Assembly (NCBI RefSeq): GCF_000495815.1
Contig: NZ_AWGE01000005.1
Span: forward strand, 248,001-312,000
Direction: 5' to 3'
DNA from: Asticcacaulis sp. AC466
GTDB lineage: Bacteria > Pseudomonadota > Alphaproteobacteria > Caulobacterales > Caulobacteraceae
DNA length: 64,000 nucleotides
Shown here: positions 26,389 to 34,206 of the stretch, piece after piece
Layout: every line of letters begins with the position of its first letter
Position numbering within the stretch: position 1 is the stretch's first letter
Notes under the pieces: generated by a model
The model's input: only the letters and a program-made list of their open reading frames with translations
Databases searched by the model: none
Told to the model about the DNA's origin: nothing
Position numbers and translations under genes: made by a program

Positions 26389-27045
26389 ATGCAGCTTCTG
26401 CTTGTCGAAGATGATCTGGGACTTGGCGCCGGGCTAAAGGCAGCGTTGGAGCGCCTGGGATATAGTGTCGTGTGGGCGGTAACGCTCGAAGAGGCCTTGC
26501 AGGTCCTTGACTACACGAATTTTTCCATCGCTTTGCTGGATCTAGGTTTGCCGGATGGCGACGGACTTAACTTCTTGCGCACCGTCCGCAAGCGCGGCAA
26601 TGGCCTGCCTATTCTGGTCATCACGGCTAAAAGCCAGCGCGAGACCCGGCTACTGGCGCTCAATGGCGGCGCCGACGACTATATAGTCAAGCCTTATGAC
26701 CTTGATGAATTGCTGGCCCGCGTGAAAGCTGTGATACGGCGAAGCACGGGCGAGGTAAACGGAGCCTTGCGATTCGGGATCTACGAATTGGATATGGCTG
26801 GCCGTGTTGTTCGATGCGAAGGCAAACCTGTTCACCTCACGGCGCGCGAATTCAAGGTTTTGTCGGTGCTTGTGACCCGCTCTGGCAGGTGGGTGTCGAA
26901 GTCGGATATCGAAGGCAGCATCTATGATGACGACACCGGCGTTGAGAGCAATACGGTCGAAGCGGCCATCTATGGCTTGAGGAAAAAATTGGGCGTGGAA
27001 TCAATCGTCAGCGCCCGCGGTCTGGGCTACATGGTGGTGCGTTGA
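26389..27045 (+). CDS. OmpR-family response regulator
   Basis: 218 residues. Receiver domain (residues 1-115) with the phospho-acceptor Asp51 in ALLDLGLPDGDGL, the Thr/Ser of VITAKSQ and Lys of VKPYDLDELLARV. The C-terminal winged helix has LTAREFKVLSVLVTRSGRWVSKSDIE and ESNTVEAAIYGLRKKLG, as in QseB/PmrA-type regulators. It overlaps the kinase gene by 4 bp and is embedded between lipid-synthesis genes, so it probably controls this operon in response to an envelope signal. Confidence 0.95.
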   Translation: MQLLLVEDDLGLGAGLKAALERLGYSVVWAVTLEEALQVLDYTNFSIALLDLGLPDGDGLNFLRTVRKRGNGLPILVITAKSQRETRLLALNGGADDYIVKPYDLDELLARVKAVIRRSTGEVNGALRFGIYELDMAGRVVRCEGKPVHLTAREFKVLSVLVTRSGRWVSKSDIEGSIYDDDTGVESNTVEAAIYGLRKKLGVESIVSARGLGYMVVR

Positions 27046-28478
27046 ACCGGCGTTTTTCCAATATTCTGCGTCTGCTTCTGACGCCGAAATCCCTGTCTCG
27101 CGGCCTGTTCGCACGCATGACCCTTGTCATGTTCGTCGCCGTCCTCGCGATCCTGGGTATAGCCAGGACAGCCGTTCGCGCCGAAGTCGACCAGATATTC
27201 GACCAACAGTTGGTGCTGGGCGCAAATTTACTCGTCAATCTTATGGGGGAGGAACTGACCGATATCCGCAAGGAAGGCGGCAATCCGGTAATGGAGGTTG
27301 ATGACATGCCCGTGTTGTCGAGCGAGGACCGGCAGGCGTTCGATGCCTATGCCGACTGGCGGATGTTCCGGATATGGTATCGTGGAGAGTTGCGCTTGAA
27401 GTCCGATACCGGCCCAAGCCTGGCCGTGCCAAAAGCGGAAGACGCATCGACATTCCATGTCGTTAAACGGGACGGTCAGGCGTGGCGGATATATACGCTG
27501 GCGGCCATCGGCGGCGATGTCACGGTCCAGGTCGGAGAGCGGCTGGCGGTCCGTGGCGAACTGGTGCGCAATATCGCGCTGGAACTGGCCGCGCCTTTCG
27601 TCGGCATTGCCATCGTCCTCCTTGTCCTGATCTGGGTCAGCCTCAGAAGTGGCCTGCGCGACCTCGACGGTTTTAGCGCGCGACTGGCCGAACAGCGGGG
27701 CCGGCCGCCATTCACCTCGGTGCGCTCGGAGGATTGGCCGGCGGAACTGGACCAATTGACCAGCGTCATCAATAGCCTCTTCCGCCGAATCGAAGACAGC
27801 TTGCAGCACGAACGCACCTTCACGGAGATGGCGGCGCACCAATTGCGCACGCCGCTGGCGGCGCTGAGCCTCGAAGCGCAGTTGTGTGCGCGCATCGACG
27901 ATCCGGCTGAGCTGAAAACGCGACTTACTGCACTAAATGCCGCGACTACGCGTATCGCCAAACTGGCCGATCAGTTGCTGGTCCTTGCCCGATTGGGTGC
28001 CGTCGAAGACAGGGATGTCGATATCAGTCTACATGGTCTGATCGGACAGTTGCTGGCAGAGGTCGCCCCCGTGATCGCTCAAAGGCGCATAGACGTGGCG
28101 CTCGAAGGGGAAAACTTCACTGTGAAGGCCGCTGAGACTGCCTTGCGTCTGACGCTGTCAAATTTGATCGAAAACGCCTTATTTTACACCGATGCGGGTT
28201 CGGAGGTCGTCATCCATCTGGCTGTTGATCCCGTGACCCAGGCGGGCACTGTGGAGGTGCGCGATCGCGGACCGGGGATGTCGCCTGCGGACAGGGCGCA
28301 AGCTTTTAACCGTTTCTGGCGCGCGCCTACGAACAAATCGAACGGCTCGGGTCTGGGGCTGGCCATCGCGCGCGACGCGGCCCAGCGATTGGGCGGGCGG
28401 ATCAACCTGCGCGATCGTGAGGACGGTCTTGTTGGCCTAGTGGCGGTACTAACCTTACCCCTAAGATTTCCAAACTGA
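27042..28478 (+). CDS. Sensor histidine kinase
   Basis: 478 residues starting with TTG at 27042 in a TTGA overlap with the regulator's stop. TM1 is about residues 26-46 (MTLVMFVAVLAILGIARTAV), a periplasmic sensor of about 130 residues follows, TM2 is about 180-202, then HAMP. Dimerisation/phosphoacceptor helix has His266 in MAAHQLRTPLAALSLE. The ATPase domain shows NLIENALFYTDAGSE, DRGPGMSP and GSGLGLAIARD. The layout is that of QseC/PmrB-type kinases. The periplasmic loop has many acidic residues (for example EVDDMPVLSSED), as in kinases sensing cations or cationic peptides, but the signal is unknown. Confidence 0.93.
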   Translation: MNRRFSNILRLLLTPKSLSRGLFARMTLVMFVAVLAILGIARTAVRAEVDQIFDQQLVLGANLLVNLMGEELTDIRKEGGNPVMEVDDMPVLSSEDRQAFDAYADWRMFRIWYRGELRLKSDTGPSLAVPKAEDASTFHVVKRDGQAWRIYTLAAIGGDVTVQVGERLAVRGELVRNIALELAAPFVGIAIVLLVLIWVSLRSGLRDLDGFSARLAEQRGRPPFTSVRSEDWPAELDQLTSVINSLFRRIEDSLQHERTFTEMAAHQLRTPLAALSLEAQLCARIDDPAELKTRLTALNAATTRIAKLADQLLVLARLGAVEDRDVDISLHGLIGQLLAEVAPVIAQRRIDVALEGENFTVKAAETALRLTLSNLIENALFYTDAGSEVVIHLAVDPVTQAGTVEVRDRGPGMSPADRAQAFNRFWRAPTNKSNGSGLGLAIARDAAQRLGGRINLRDREDGLVGLVAVLTLPLRFPN

Positions 28479-28559
28479 AATTTTTGATCCCTTCGATCAG
28501 TTTCGCGTCAGCCTTCTCATCTACAGCATAAGCCGTCCGCTTCGGCCTAACGAGGATGA

Positions 28560-29216
28560 ATGGGAATGCGCGTTTACTGCGATTTTGACGGCACCATAAC
28601 CTGTCAGGATACCACCGATCAGGTACTGACCCAGCGTGCGGCGCCGCAATGGATGGACATTGAAGCCCAATGGTCGAGAGATGAAATCACGGCCGCCGAG
28701 TGCATGCGCCGCCAGATTGCCCTCATAGACACAGACGAAGCGGCATTGGATGCCGTGCTTGATGCCTGCGAACTGCGCCCGGGCTTTGTTGAATTCGCCA
28801 ACTGGTGTGACAGCGAAGCGATCACGCTGACCATTGTCAGCGACGGCGTTGATCGTTTCATCCGCCGTATCCTTACTCGCAATGGTCTGGCCCATTTGCC
28901 GGTTATATCGAACCGCCTCGCGCTGGAAGGTGCGGCCTATCGCCTGGAGCAACCCTTCGCCCGGGCAGGGTGTGCCGCAGGGTCAGGGGTCTGCAAGTGC
29001 GCCGTAGTGGGGGAAGCGGCTGGCGACGGCCCCATGGTCTTTATCGGTGATGGCCGGTCTGACTTCTGCGTGAGTGGGCGCGCCGACATCCTGTTCGCTC
29101 GCGATCGACTGGCCGGCTACGCGCGGGAACGCAAACAATTTTTTACGCCGTTCGACACGTTCGACGACATACGCCTTGCCCTGGCCAGCCTCCATGCGCA
29201 GCGGCAAATAGCCTGA
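28560..29216 (+). CDS. HAD-IB phosphatase, MtnX-like
   Basis: 218 residues; ATG 28566 could also be used, as GAGG lies just upstream of both. HAD motif I is YCDFDGTIT (Asp8 nucleophile, Asp10 acid). Motif II is the TIVSDG segment, and motif IV is FIGDGRSDFCVS. The cap CQDTTDQVLTQRAAPQWM with CMRRQI resembles MtnX, which dephosphorylates a methionine-salvage intermediate. No other methionine-salvage gene is nearby, so here it probably removes phosphate from an intermediate of the amine/lipid pathway. An 82-bp gap separates it from the kinase gene, the largest inside the cluster, so an internal promoter is possible. Confidence 0.82.
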   Translation: MGMRVYCDFDGTITCQDTTDQVLTQRAAPQWMDIEAQWSRDEITAAECMRRQIALIDTDEAALDAVLDACELRPGFVEFANWCDSEAITLTIVSDGVDRFIRRILTRNGLAHLPVISNRLALEGAAYRLEQPFARAGCAAGSGVCKCAVVGEAAGDGPMVFIGDGRSDFCVSGRADILFARDRLAGYARERKQFFTPFDTFDDIRLALASLHAQRQIA

Positions 29217-29232
29217 ATTCAGGGAGTTATTT

Positions 29233-30621
29233 ATGTACGATCCTCATACCTTGTCCGAAGCCGATCTTTTGGCGCTGGAAGCGCAATATTGTTCGCACGG
29301 CGATACAGTTCACTATATGGACAAGCCCCGCATCTTTACGGGATGCGAAGGCTCCTACATGTACGACGCAGCCGGTCAGGCCTATCTTGACCTGCAAATG
29401 TGGTACTCAGCGGTCAATTTCGGCTACCGTAACCCCCGCCTGAACGCCGCGGCGCATCGTCAGCTCGATACCTTGCCTCAAGTCGCCTCCCAGTACCTGC
29501 ACCGCGAAAAAATCGAATTAGCCGCGCTGATCGCCCGCGATATGGAAGCGAAGTTCGGTGAAAAGGGGCGCGTGCATTTCAATGTTGGCGGTGCCCAGGC
29601 CGTAGAAGATTCGCTCAAACTGGTGCGCAATGCCAGCAATGGCAAGAGTTTGATGTTCGCCTTTGAAGGCGGATACCATGGCCGTACCCTGGGCGCCTCT
29701 GCGATCACCTCATCCTATCGCTATCGTCGGCGTTTCGGCCATTTCGGCGACCGTGCCCAGTTTATCGAATTCCCGTATCATTTCCGCGGCCCCAAGGGCG
29801 TGAGCAAGGAAGAATACGGTCATGAATGCGTCAAGAAATTCAAACGCCTATTTGAAACCGAATATAACGGTGTCCTAGACGTCAAGACCGGCCAGTGCGA
29901 ATATGCCGCCTTTTATATCGAGCCCATCCAGGGGACCGGCGGCTATGTCGTTCCGCCCATGAATTTCTTCACCGAACTGAAAGACGTACTGGACCAGCAC
30001 GGCGTCCTCATGGTCGTCGATGAAATTCAGATGGGTGTCTACCGCACCGGCAAACTGTGGGCCATCGAACATTTCGGCGTTACCCCCGATATCTTGGTGT
30101 TCGGTAAGGCGATAACTAACGGCCTAAACCCGTTGTCGGGCCTGTGGGCCAAGGAGGCGCTCATCAATCCGGGAATTTTCCCGCCGGGATCGACCCACTC
30201 CACGTTCAATGCCAATCCAATGGGCACGTCAGTCGCGCTGGAAACCCTGCGCATGGTGTCAGAAGAAGATTACGGTGCCAAGGTTGCCCGTAAGGGGGCC
30301 TATTTCCTGGAAGCGCTCAAAGACCTGCAGAAGCGCTGGCCACAAATTGGCGATGTCGATGGTCTGGGTCTGGCGCTTCGCTGCGAGATTTGTCAGGAGG
30401 ACGGGTTTACCCCGAACAAAGAGTTGCTTGACGACATGGAGGCGGAGGGCCTGAAGGGCGGTATCGAGATCGACGGGCAAACCTACGGCCTTATTCTCGA
30501 TGTCGGCGGCTACTACAAGAATGTCATCACGCTCGCGCCATCCTTGGAGATCACCGAGTCCGAAATAGACTTGGCTATCAAGCTGATCGACGCCCTCCTG
30601 CGTCGCTGCGTCAATCGATAG
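29233..30621 (+). CDS. Class III PLP aminotransferase
   Basis: 462 residues. Fold-type I, class III (omega-aminotransferase) with HFNVGGAQAVEDSLKLVRNA, FEGGYHGRTLGASAITSSY, the cofactor Asp in MVVDEIQMGVYRTGKLWA and the Schiff-base Lys292 in LVFGKAITNGLNPLSG. Family members transaminate the terminal amine of GABA, ornithine, diaminobutyrate, lysine or polyamines, or use an aldehyde as acceptor. The ureohydrolase gene 5 bp downstream suggests an ornithine/putrescine-like or guanidino-derived amine. Substrate not decidable from sequence. AGGGAG precedes the start. Confidence 0.93.
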   Translation: MYDPHTLSEADLLALEAQYCSHGDTVHYMDKPRIFTGCEGSYMYDAAGQAYLDLQMWYSAVNFGYRNPRLNAAAHRQLDTLPQVASQYLHREKIELAALIARDMEAKFGEKGRVHFNVGGAQAVEDSLKLVRNASNGKSLMFAFEGGYHGRTLGASAITSSYRYRRRFGHFGDRAQFIEFPYHFRGPKGVSKEEYGHECVKKFKRLFETEYNGVLDVKTGQCEYAAFYIEPIQGTGGYVVPPMNFFTELKDVLDQHGVLMVVDEIQMGVYRTGKLWAIEHFGVTPDILVFGKAITNGLNPLSGLWAKEALINPGIFPPGSTHSTFNANPMGTSVALETLRMVSEEDYGAKVARKGAYFLEALKDLQKRWPQIGDVDGLGLALRCEICQEDGFTPNKELLDDMEAEGLKGGIEIDGQTYGLILDVGGYYKNVITLAPSLEITESEIDLAIKLIDALLRRCVNR

Positions 30622-30626
30622 ACACC

Positions 30627-31553
30627 ATGGCCACCGTGATCCTGGACCTGGATGCGGCGTTGGACGCCCAGGCGCACATGCTTGAAGAGATAGTGGGTGA
30701 GGCCACACGCGTGCCTGCGCGCGATCTCGGACCGGCGCTGCGGCTATGGTCACGCCCGCCATCTCTTGATGCGTTGGATTTGCGCACGCGTGAGGCGACG
30801 AAGGGGTTGGGGCCAATCCTGGTCTATGCGGGTTCGGGAGATTTTCACCACGTCGCCGCCCTGTTGATCCGTCGGGCAGTGGATCAGGCGCCGGAGCGTC
30901 CGATGACGGTCCTTCATGTCGACAATCATCCCGACTGGGTCAAGTTTTCGCCTGGCATGCATTGTGGCAGCTGGGCCGCGCGGGTCGCGCGGTTTAGCGG
31001 CGTGCGCCAAATCATATCGATCGGCATGTGCAGTCCGGACATGCAGGACAGCGCCCGAAAGGGGGCCGATCTCAGTGTTGTGCGCGAGGGGCTTCTGATT
31101 CCGTTCCCCTTGCGTACGCAAGCCAAGGAAGAGTGCATCGTCGCTGGCCGTCGCATTCCCACAATTGAGACGTTGGGCGACGCACTCTTCCTTGAGCAAC
31201 TCGATCAGCTGATCGGGACCGACGACCTGTATGTCACCATAGACAAGGATGTTTTGTCTCCGCTCGATGCGGCGACCAATTGGGACCAGGGCGAATTGCG
31301 TTTGTCGCGGCTTATCGGCTGGCTGAACCACCTGATCGATGGCCGCCGGTTGCGTGGCGCCGACATCGTCGGTGACGCCAGTGACATGGTCTATGGTCCA
31401 GGACCGTGGGCCACGACACTCAAGTGGATTGAATCCTGCCTGGATCAACCCCGTCAAGGTGATCTGGACACCGAGGCAATGTGGATCAATGCCATGGCCA
31501 ATCGCGCTCTTCACGCTTGCCTGGCACCGCATCTGGGGAGCCAGATTTCGTGA
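30627..31553 (+). CDS. Arginase/agmatinase-family ureohydrolase
   Basis: 308 residues. Binuclear-manganese ureohydrolase fold. Ligand motifs are GSGDFHH (70-75), HVDNHPDW (Asp99, His101, Asp103, the family DxHxD) and TIDKDVLSPLD (Asp206, Asp208, the family DxD). All metal residues are present, but DNHPD and GDFHH differ from the usual DAHxD and GDHS, pointing to a distinct subfamily and substrate. Family reaction: hydrolysis of a guanidino or formimino group to urea or formamide plus an amine. Its stop overlaps the start of the small transporter gene (GTGA). Confidence 0.85.
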   Translation: MATVILDLDAALDAQAHMLEEIVGEATRVPARDLGPALRLWSRPPSLDALDLRTREATKGLGPILVYAGSGDFHHVAALLIRRAVDQAPERPMTVLHVDNHPDWVKFSPGMHCGSWAARVARFSGVRQIISIGMCSPDMQDSARKGADLSVVREGLLIPFPLRTQAKEECIVAGRRIPTIETLGDALFLEQLDQLIGTDDLYVTIDKDVLSPLDAATNWDQGELRLSRLIGWLNHLIDGRRLRGADIVGDASDMVYGPGPWATTLKWIESCLDQPRQGDLDTEAMWINAMANRALHACLAPHLGSQIS

Positions 31554-31900
31554 CGGCTTGGGTTCTTCTTCTGGTATGTGTAATGGCCGAAACCTGCCTT
31601 GAACTGTGCTACAAGGTGGCAAGCAATCGCGCGGCCGCCGGCGGTGGCGGCGTTGTAGGTGCTTTGCGTCAGCCTATGGCTTGGCTCGGCATCGCGCTCT
31701 GGGCGGTCGAAAGCATCGCCTGGGTTCTGGCTTTGCGCACACTCCCCCTTAGCCAGGCCTATCCGGTCATGTGTCTGACCTACCTGACCATTCCGCTTGC
31801 CTGCCGCCTTCTTCTGCGTGAGGGGTTGTCGGCGCGCAAACTGTGGGCGTCGGCCTTGATTGCCATGGGCGTGGCGCTGATCGCGGGGAGGCAGGCATGA
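31550..31900 (+). CDS. Small four-helix SMR/EamA-type transporter subunit A
   Basis: 116 residues from the GTG at 31550, which overlaps the previous stop by 4 bp. Four hydrophobic helices: TAWVLLLVCVMAETCLEL, a second near AWLGIALWAVESIAWVLAL, a third in YPVMCLTYLTIPLACRLLL and a fourth in WASALIAMGVALIAG. The Glu in helix 1 (MAETCLE) is at the SMR transport position. The pattern LPLSQAYPVM resembles ArnE/ArnF, the two half-size subunits that flip lipid-linked aminoarabinose. A second half-size gene lies at 33808, so the two probably form a heterodimer moving the pathway's lipid product. Confidence 0.82.
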   Translation: MTAWVLLLVCVMAETCLELCYKVASNRAAAGGGGVVGALRQPMAWLGIALWAVESIAWVLALRTLPLSQAYPVMCLTYLTIPLACRLLLREGLSARKLWASALIAMGVALIAGRQA

Positions 31901-32718
31901 ATGCGGTATCTATTGAGGCTGCTCGTGCGGTTCCGCCTGGCCGCGAGCTGGTCATTCTGGTCCATGGCTTGACAGGCGCGCCCGATGAAATGCGCTTTGT
32001 CGCCAAAAAACTTAGGGACAGAGGGTATGATGTTGCGACGCCTTTGCTGGCCGGGCACGGCCAGGGGTATCCAGAACTGCTGGCCACCGGCTGGCGAAAC
32101 TGGCTGGCAAGCCTGACAGCGCTATATGACGATCGCGCATCGCACTATCAGCGCGTGCATGTAGCAGGCATCTGCGTCGGCGGCCTTCTCGGTTTCATGT
32201 TGGCCCAGCGCCGGACCCTTGCCAGTTGTACCGTCTACGCGCCGCTTTTCGCTTTTGACGGTTGGGCGATGAAGCGCCATTACAACCTCTTGCCGTTTGC
32301 CTTCCCGCTCATGTATCTGCCGGGCCTGCGAAGCCATGTCGTGCTAGAAGCCCATCCCTTCGGTTTGAAGGATGAGCGCTTGCGGGCTTTGGTTGCAGGG
32401 TCACAGGAGTCGCTGATCGAAGGGGCGCTTGATGGCATGCCATATAAATGCCTCGCCGATACCTACCTTCTGGGACAGGCGGTGCTGAAGGCCGCGCCCG
32501 CAAACCGGACGCCGCTGACGCTTGTCCACGCGCTTGAAGATGACATCTGCTCGGTCGGCAACGCCGAACGGCTGATGAAGCGGGCCGGCGGAGACGTTCG
32601 GCTGGTCGTTCTCGAAGACAGTTACCACATGGTGCATGTCGATCAGGAAAGAAGCAAGGTCGTGGCGGCGACCCTTGAGGCGATAGGCTATAGCGAAGAG
32701 GCCGCGCGTCATGCTTGA
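31897..32718 (+). CDS. Alpha/beta hydrolase with a Cys nucleophile
   Basis: 273 residues, ATGA overlap with the preceding gene. N-terminal oxyanion motif LVILVHGLTGAPDEMRFVAKKL as in Est30-type carboxylesterases/monoacylglycerol lipases. The nucleophile elbow reads HVAGICVGGLLGF, so the usual GxSxG serine is Cys93; GxCxGG elbows are found in PHA synthases and dienelactone hydrolases. The remaining triad is Asp in HALEDDICSVGNAERL and His in LEDSYHMVHVDQERS. With a dedicated ACP in the same operon, an acyl-transferase or thioesterase role using a thioester intermediate is plausible. No signal peptide is present, so it is cytoplasmic. Confidence 0.85.
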   Translation: MNAVSIEAARAVPPGRELVILVHGLTGAPDEMRFVAKKLRDRGYDVATPLLAGHGQGYPELLATGWRNWLASLTALYDDRASHYQRVHVAGICVGGLLGFMLAQRRTLASCTVYAPLFAFDGWAMKRHYNLLPFAFPLMYLPGLRSHVVLEAHPFGLKDERLRALVAGSQESLIEGALDGMPYKCLADTYLLGQAVLKAAPANRTPLTLVHALEDDICSVGNAERLMKRAGGDVRLVVLEDSYHMVHVDQERSKVVAATLEAIGYSEEAARHA

Positions 32719-33811
32719 AGCCCGTATCTTCGACAGCATAGGCTCGATTGACGCATCCGAGTGGAACGCTTGCTTTACACGGCCTGTCGAAGATCACGCC
32801 TACCATCTGGCTATAGAAGCCAGCGGATTGCCGGGCTTTGGCTTTTTCTATGTCACCATTTTTGACGGCGAGCACATGGTCGGCGCAGCGCCAGCCTTTA
32901 CCACGCCCTACGACCTGGAAACGACATTGGACAACGCCCGGCTGCGTAAGATGATTACCGGCTGGAAAAAGCGGGCGCCTGGGTTTCTGCGGGTCTCCCT
33001 GGCCGCGCTGGGTTCGCCGTGTACCGAGGTGGCGATGCTCGGTATTCGCGACCGGAGTCGGGCGAACGAGGTAGCCAATCTTATGCTCGATACCTTTTTT
33101 TGCACCGCAAAGGCGAGAGGAGGAGCACTCCTCGCCGTAAAGGACTTGGCCGAGCACGATCGTGCGTTATGGCAGCCGCTGATGGAGGCGCATGGTTGCG
33201 GGTTGGTTTCCGGACTGCCGGTGGCCCAGTTGCCCATCGATTTTGCAACGATCGACGCATACCTGGCGCGTCTGTCTCACGCCACGCGCAAGGACATGCG
33301 CCGCAAGTTGAAGGCCCGCACGGGAGTGCGGCTTGAGCGTGTCAGTCGGATTGATGGGTATGAAGACGCTATTATGGCGCTCTATCACGACACCCGGGCG
33401 CGAGCGGAAATGGTGCTCGAGGAATTGACGCTCGACTATTTCAAGGGCGTTCTGGCGCGCAAACCGGGCGCTGCCTTCTGCGCGCTTTATATCAAGGATG
33501 ACAGGCTACTGGCGGCTAATCTGCTGTTGCGCGACGACGCGACATTGATCGACAAGTTCTTTGTCATGGGAGCGGAAGGGCGGGCGAACAACCTGTATTT
33601 CACCTCCTGGTTCGACAATATCGCCTATTGCCTGGACCAGGGCTTGAGCCTGTTTCAGGTTGGGCAGGCGGCCTATGCCAATAAACTCCGCTTGGGGGCA
33701 CAGCTATTGCGTACGGATATGGCGTTCAGACACCGGAACCCAGCGATTTCGGCCGGACTTAAGGTTCTGTCGCCTCTGTTTGCGGCTGATCCGGTCGTCG
33801 AAGCCGCATGA
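32711..33811 (+). CDS. FemAB/GNAT-type acyltransferase (BioF2-like)
   Basis: 366 residues, overlapping the hydrolase gene by 8 bp. It starts IFDSIGSIDASEWNACF and has two GNAT-like halves, with the second containing LSHATRKDMRRKLKA, AFCALYIKDDRLLAANLLLRDDATLIDKFFVMG and NLYFTSWFDNIAYCLDQGLSLFQVGQAAYANKLRLGA. This is the pattern of proteins annotated as peptidogalycan biosynthesis or BioF2-like acetyltransferases (tandem GNAT, FemAB-like). Such enzymes transfer amino-acyl or acyl groups onto amines. Here it is a candidate for joining the ACP-borne acyl chain to the amine. Soluble, no membrane helices. Confidence 0.78.
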   Translation: MLEARIFDSIGSIDASEWNACFTRPVEDHAYHLAIEASGLPGFGFFYVTIFDGEHMVGAAPAFTTPYDLETTLDNARLRKMITGWKKRAPGFLRVSLAALGSPCTEVAMLGIRDRSRANEVANLMLDTFFCTAKARGGALLAVKDLAEHDRALWQPLMEAHGCGLVSGLPVAQLPIDFATIDAYLARLSHATRKDMRRKLKARTGVRLERVSRIDGYEDAIMALYHDTRARAEMVLEELTLDYFKGVLARKPGAAFCALYIKDDRLLAANLLLRDDATLIDKFFVMGAEGRANNLYFTSWFDNIAYCLDQGLSLFQVGQAAYANKLRLGAQLLRTDMAFRHRNPAISAGLKVLSPLFAADPVVEAA

Positions 33812-34206
33812 CCCAACCGGCCATACCGCGCAGCCGATTGAGCCTCGGCGCTTTGCTGGTGGTCCAGCCGCCGTGTCTGGTTCTCTATCAATATCTCGCC
33901 AAATCGCTTGGCGATCAATTGACACCGCCCGGCACCGAAATATGGGCGGTATTGGACCAGGTCATCACCGCGCCGGTTTTCTGGGGCATGGTCGCCGTTG
34001 AAATCGTCAATCTGATACTCTGGTTGTCGATCCTCAGCCGCATTGACCTGGGCAAAGCCTTTCCGCTGACCGCCATAAGCTATTGCCTGATCATGGCCAT
34101 CAGCGTCTTCGTCTTTCATGAGGCGGTCAACCCCTTCGCCATCGGTGGATCGGTGCTTATCCTGTGTGGCATTGCCTTGCTTGCTACGGAAAAGGAGACG
34201 GCATGA
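33808..34206 (+). CDS. Small four-helix SMR/EamA-type transporter subunit B
   Basis: 132 residues, ATGA overlap with the acyltransferase gene. Helices: LGALLVVQPPCLVLYQYLA, VFWGMVAVEIVNLILWLSIL, AFPLTAISYCLIMAISVFVF and AIGGSVLILCGIALLATEK. The segment LSRIDLGKAFPLTAISY aligns with the LPLSQAYPVMCLTY of the 31550 gene and with the second-half motif of EamA/DMT proteins. It is longer at its N-terminus and lacks the helix-1 Glu, so it is not a duplicate but a complementary subunit. Probable flippase partner of the 31550 product. Confidence 0.78.
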   Translation: MTQPAIPRSRLSLGALLVVQPPCLVLYQYLAKSLGDQLTPPGTEIWAVLDQVITAPVFWGMVAVEIVNLILWLSILSRIDLGKAFPLTAISYCLIMAISVFVFHEAVNPFAIGGSVLILCGIALLATEKETA

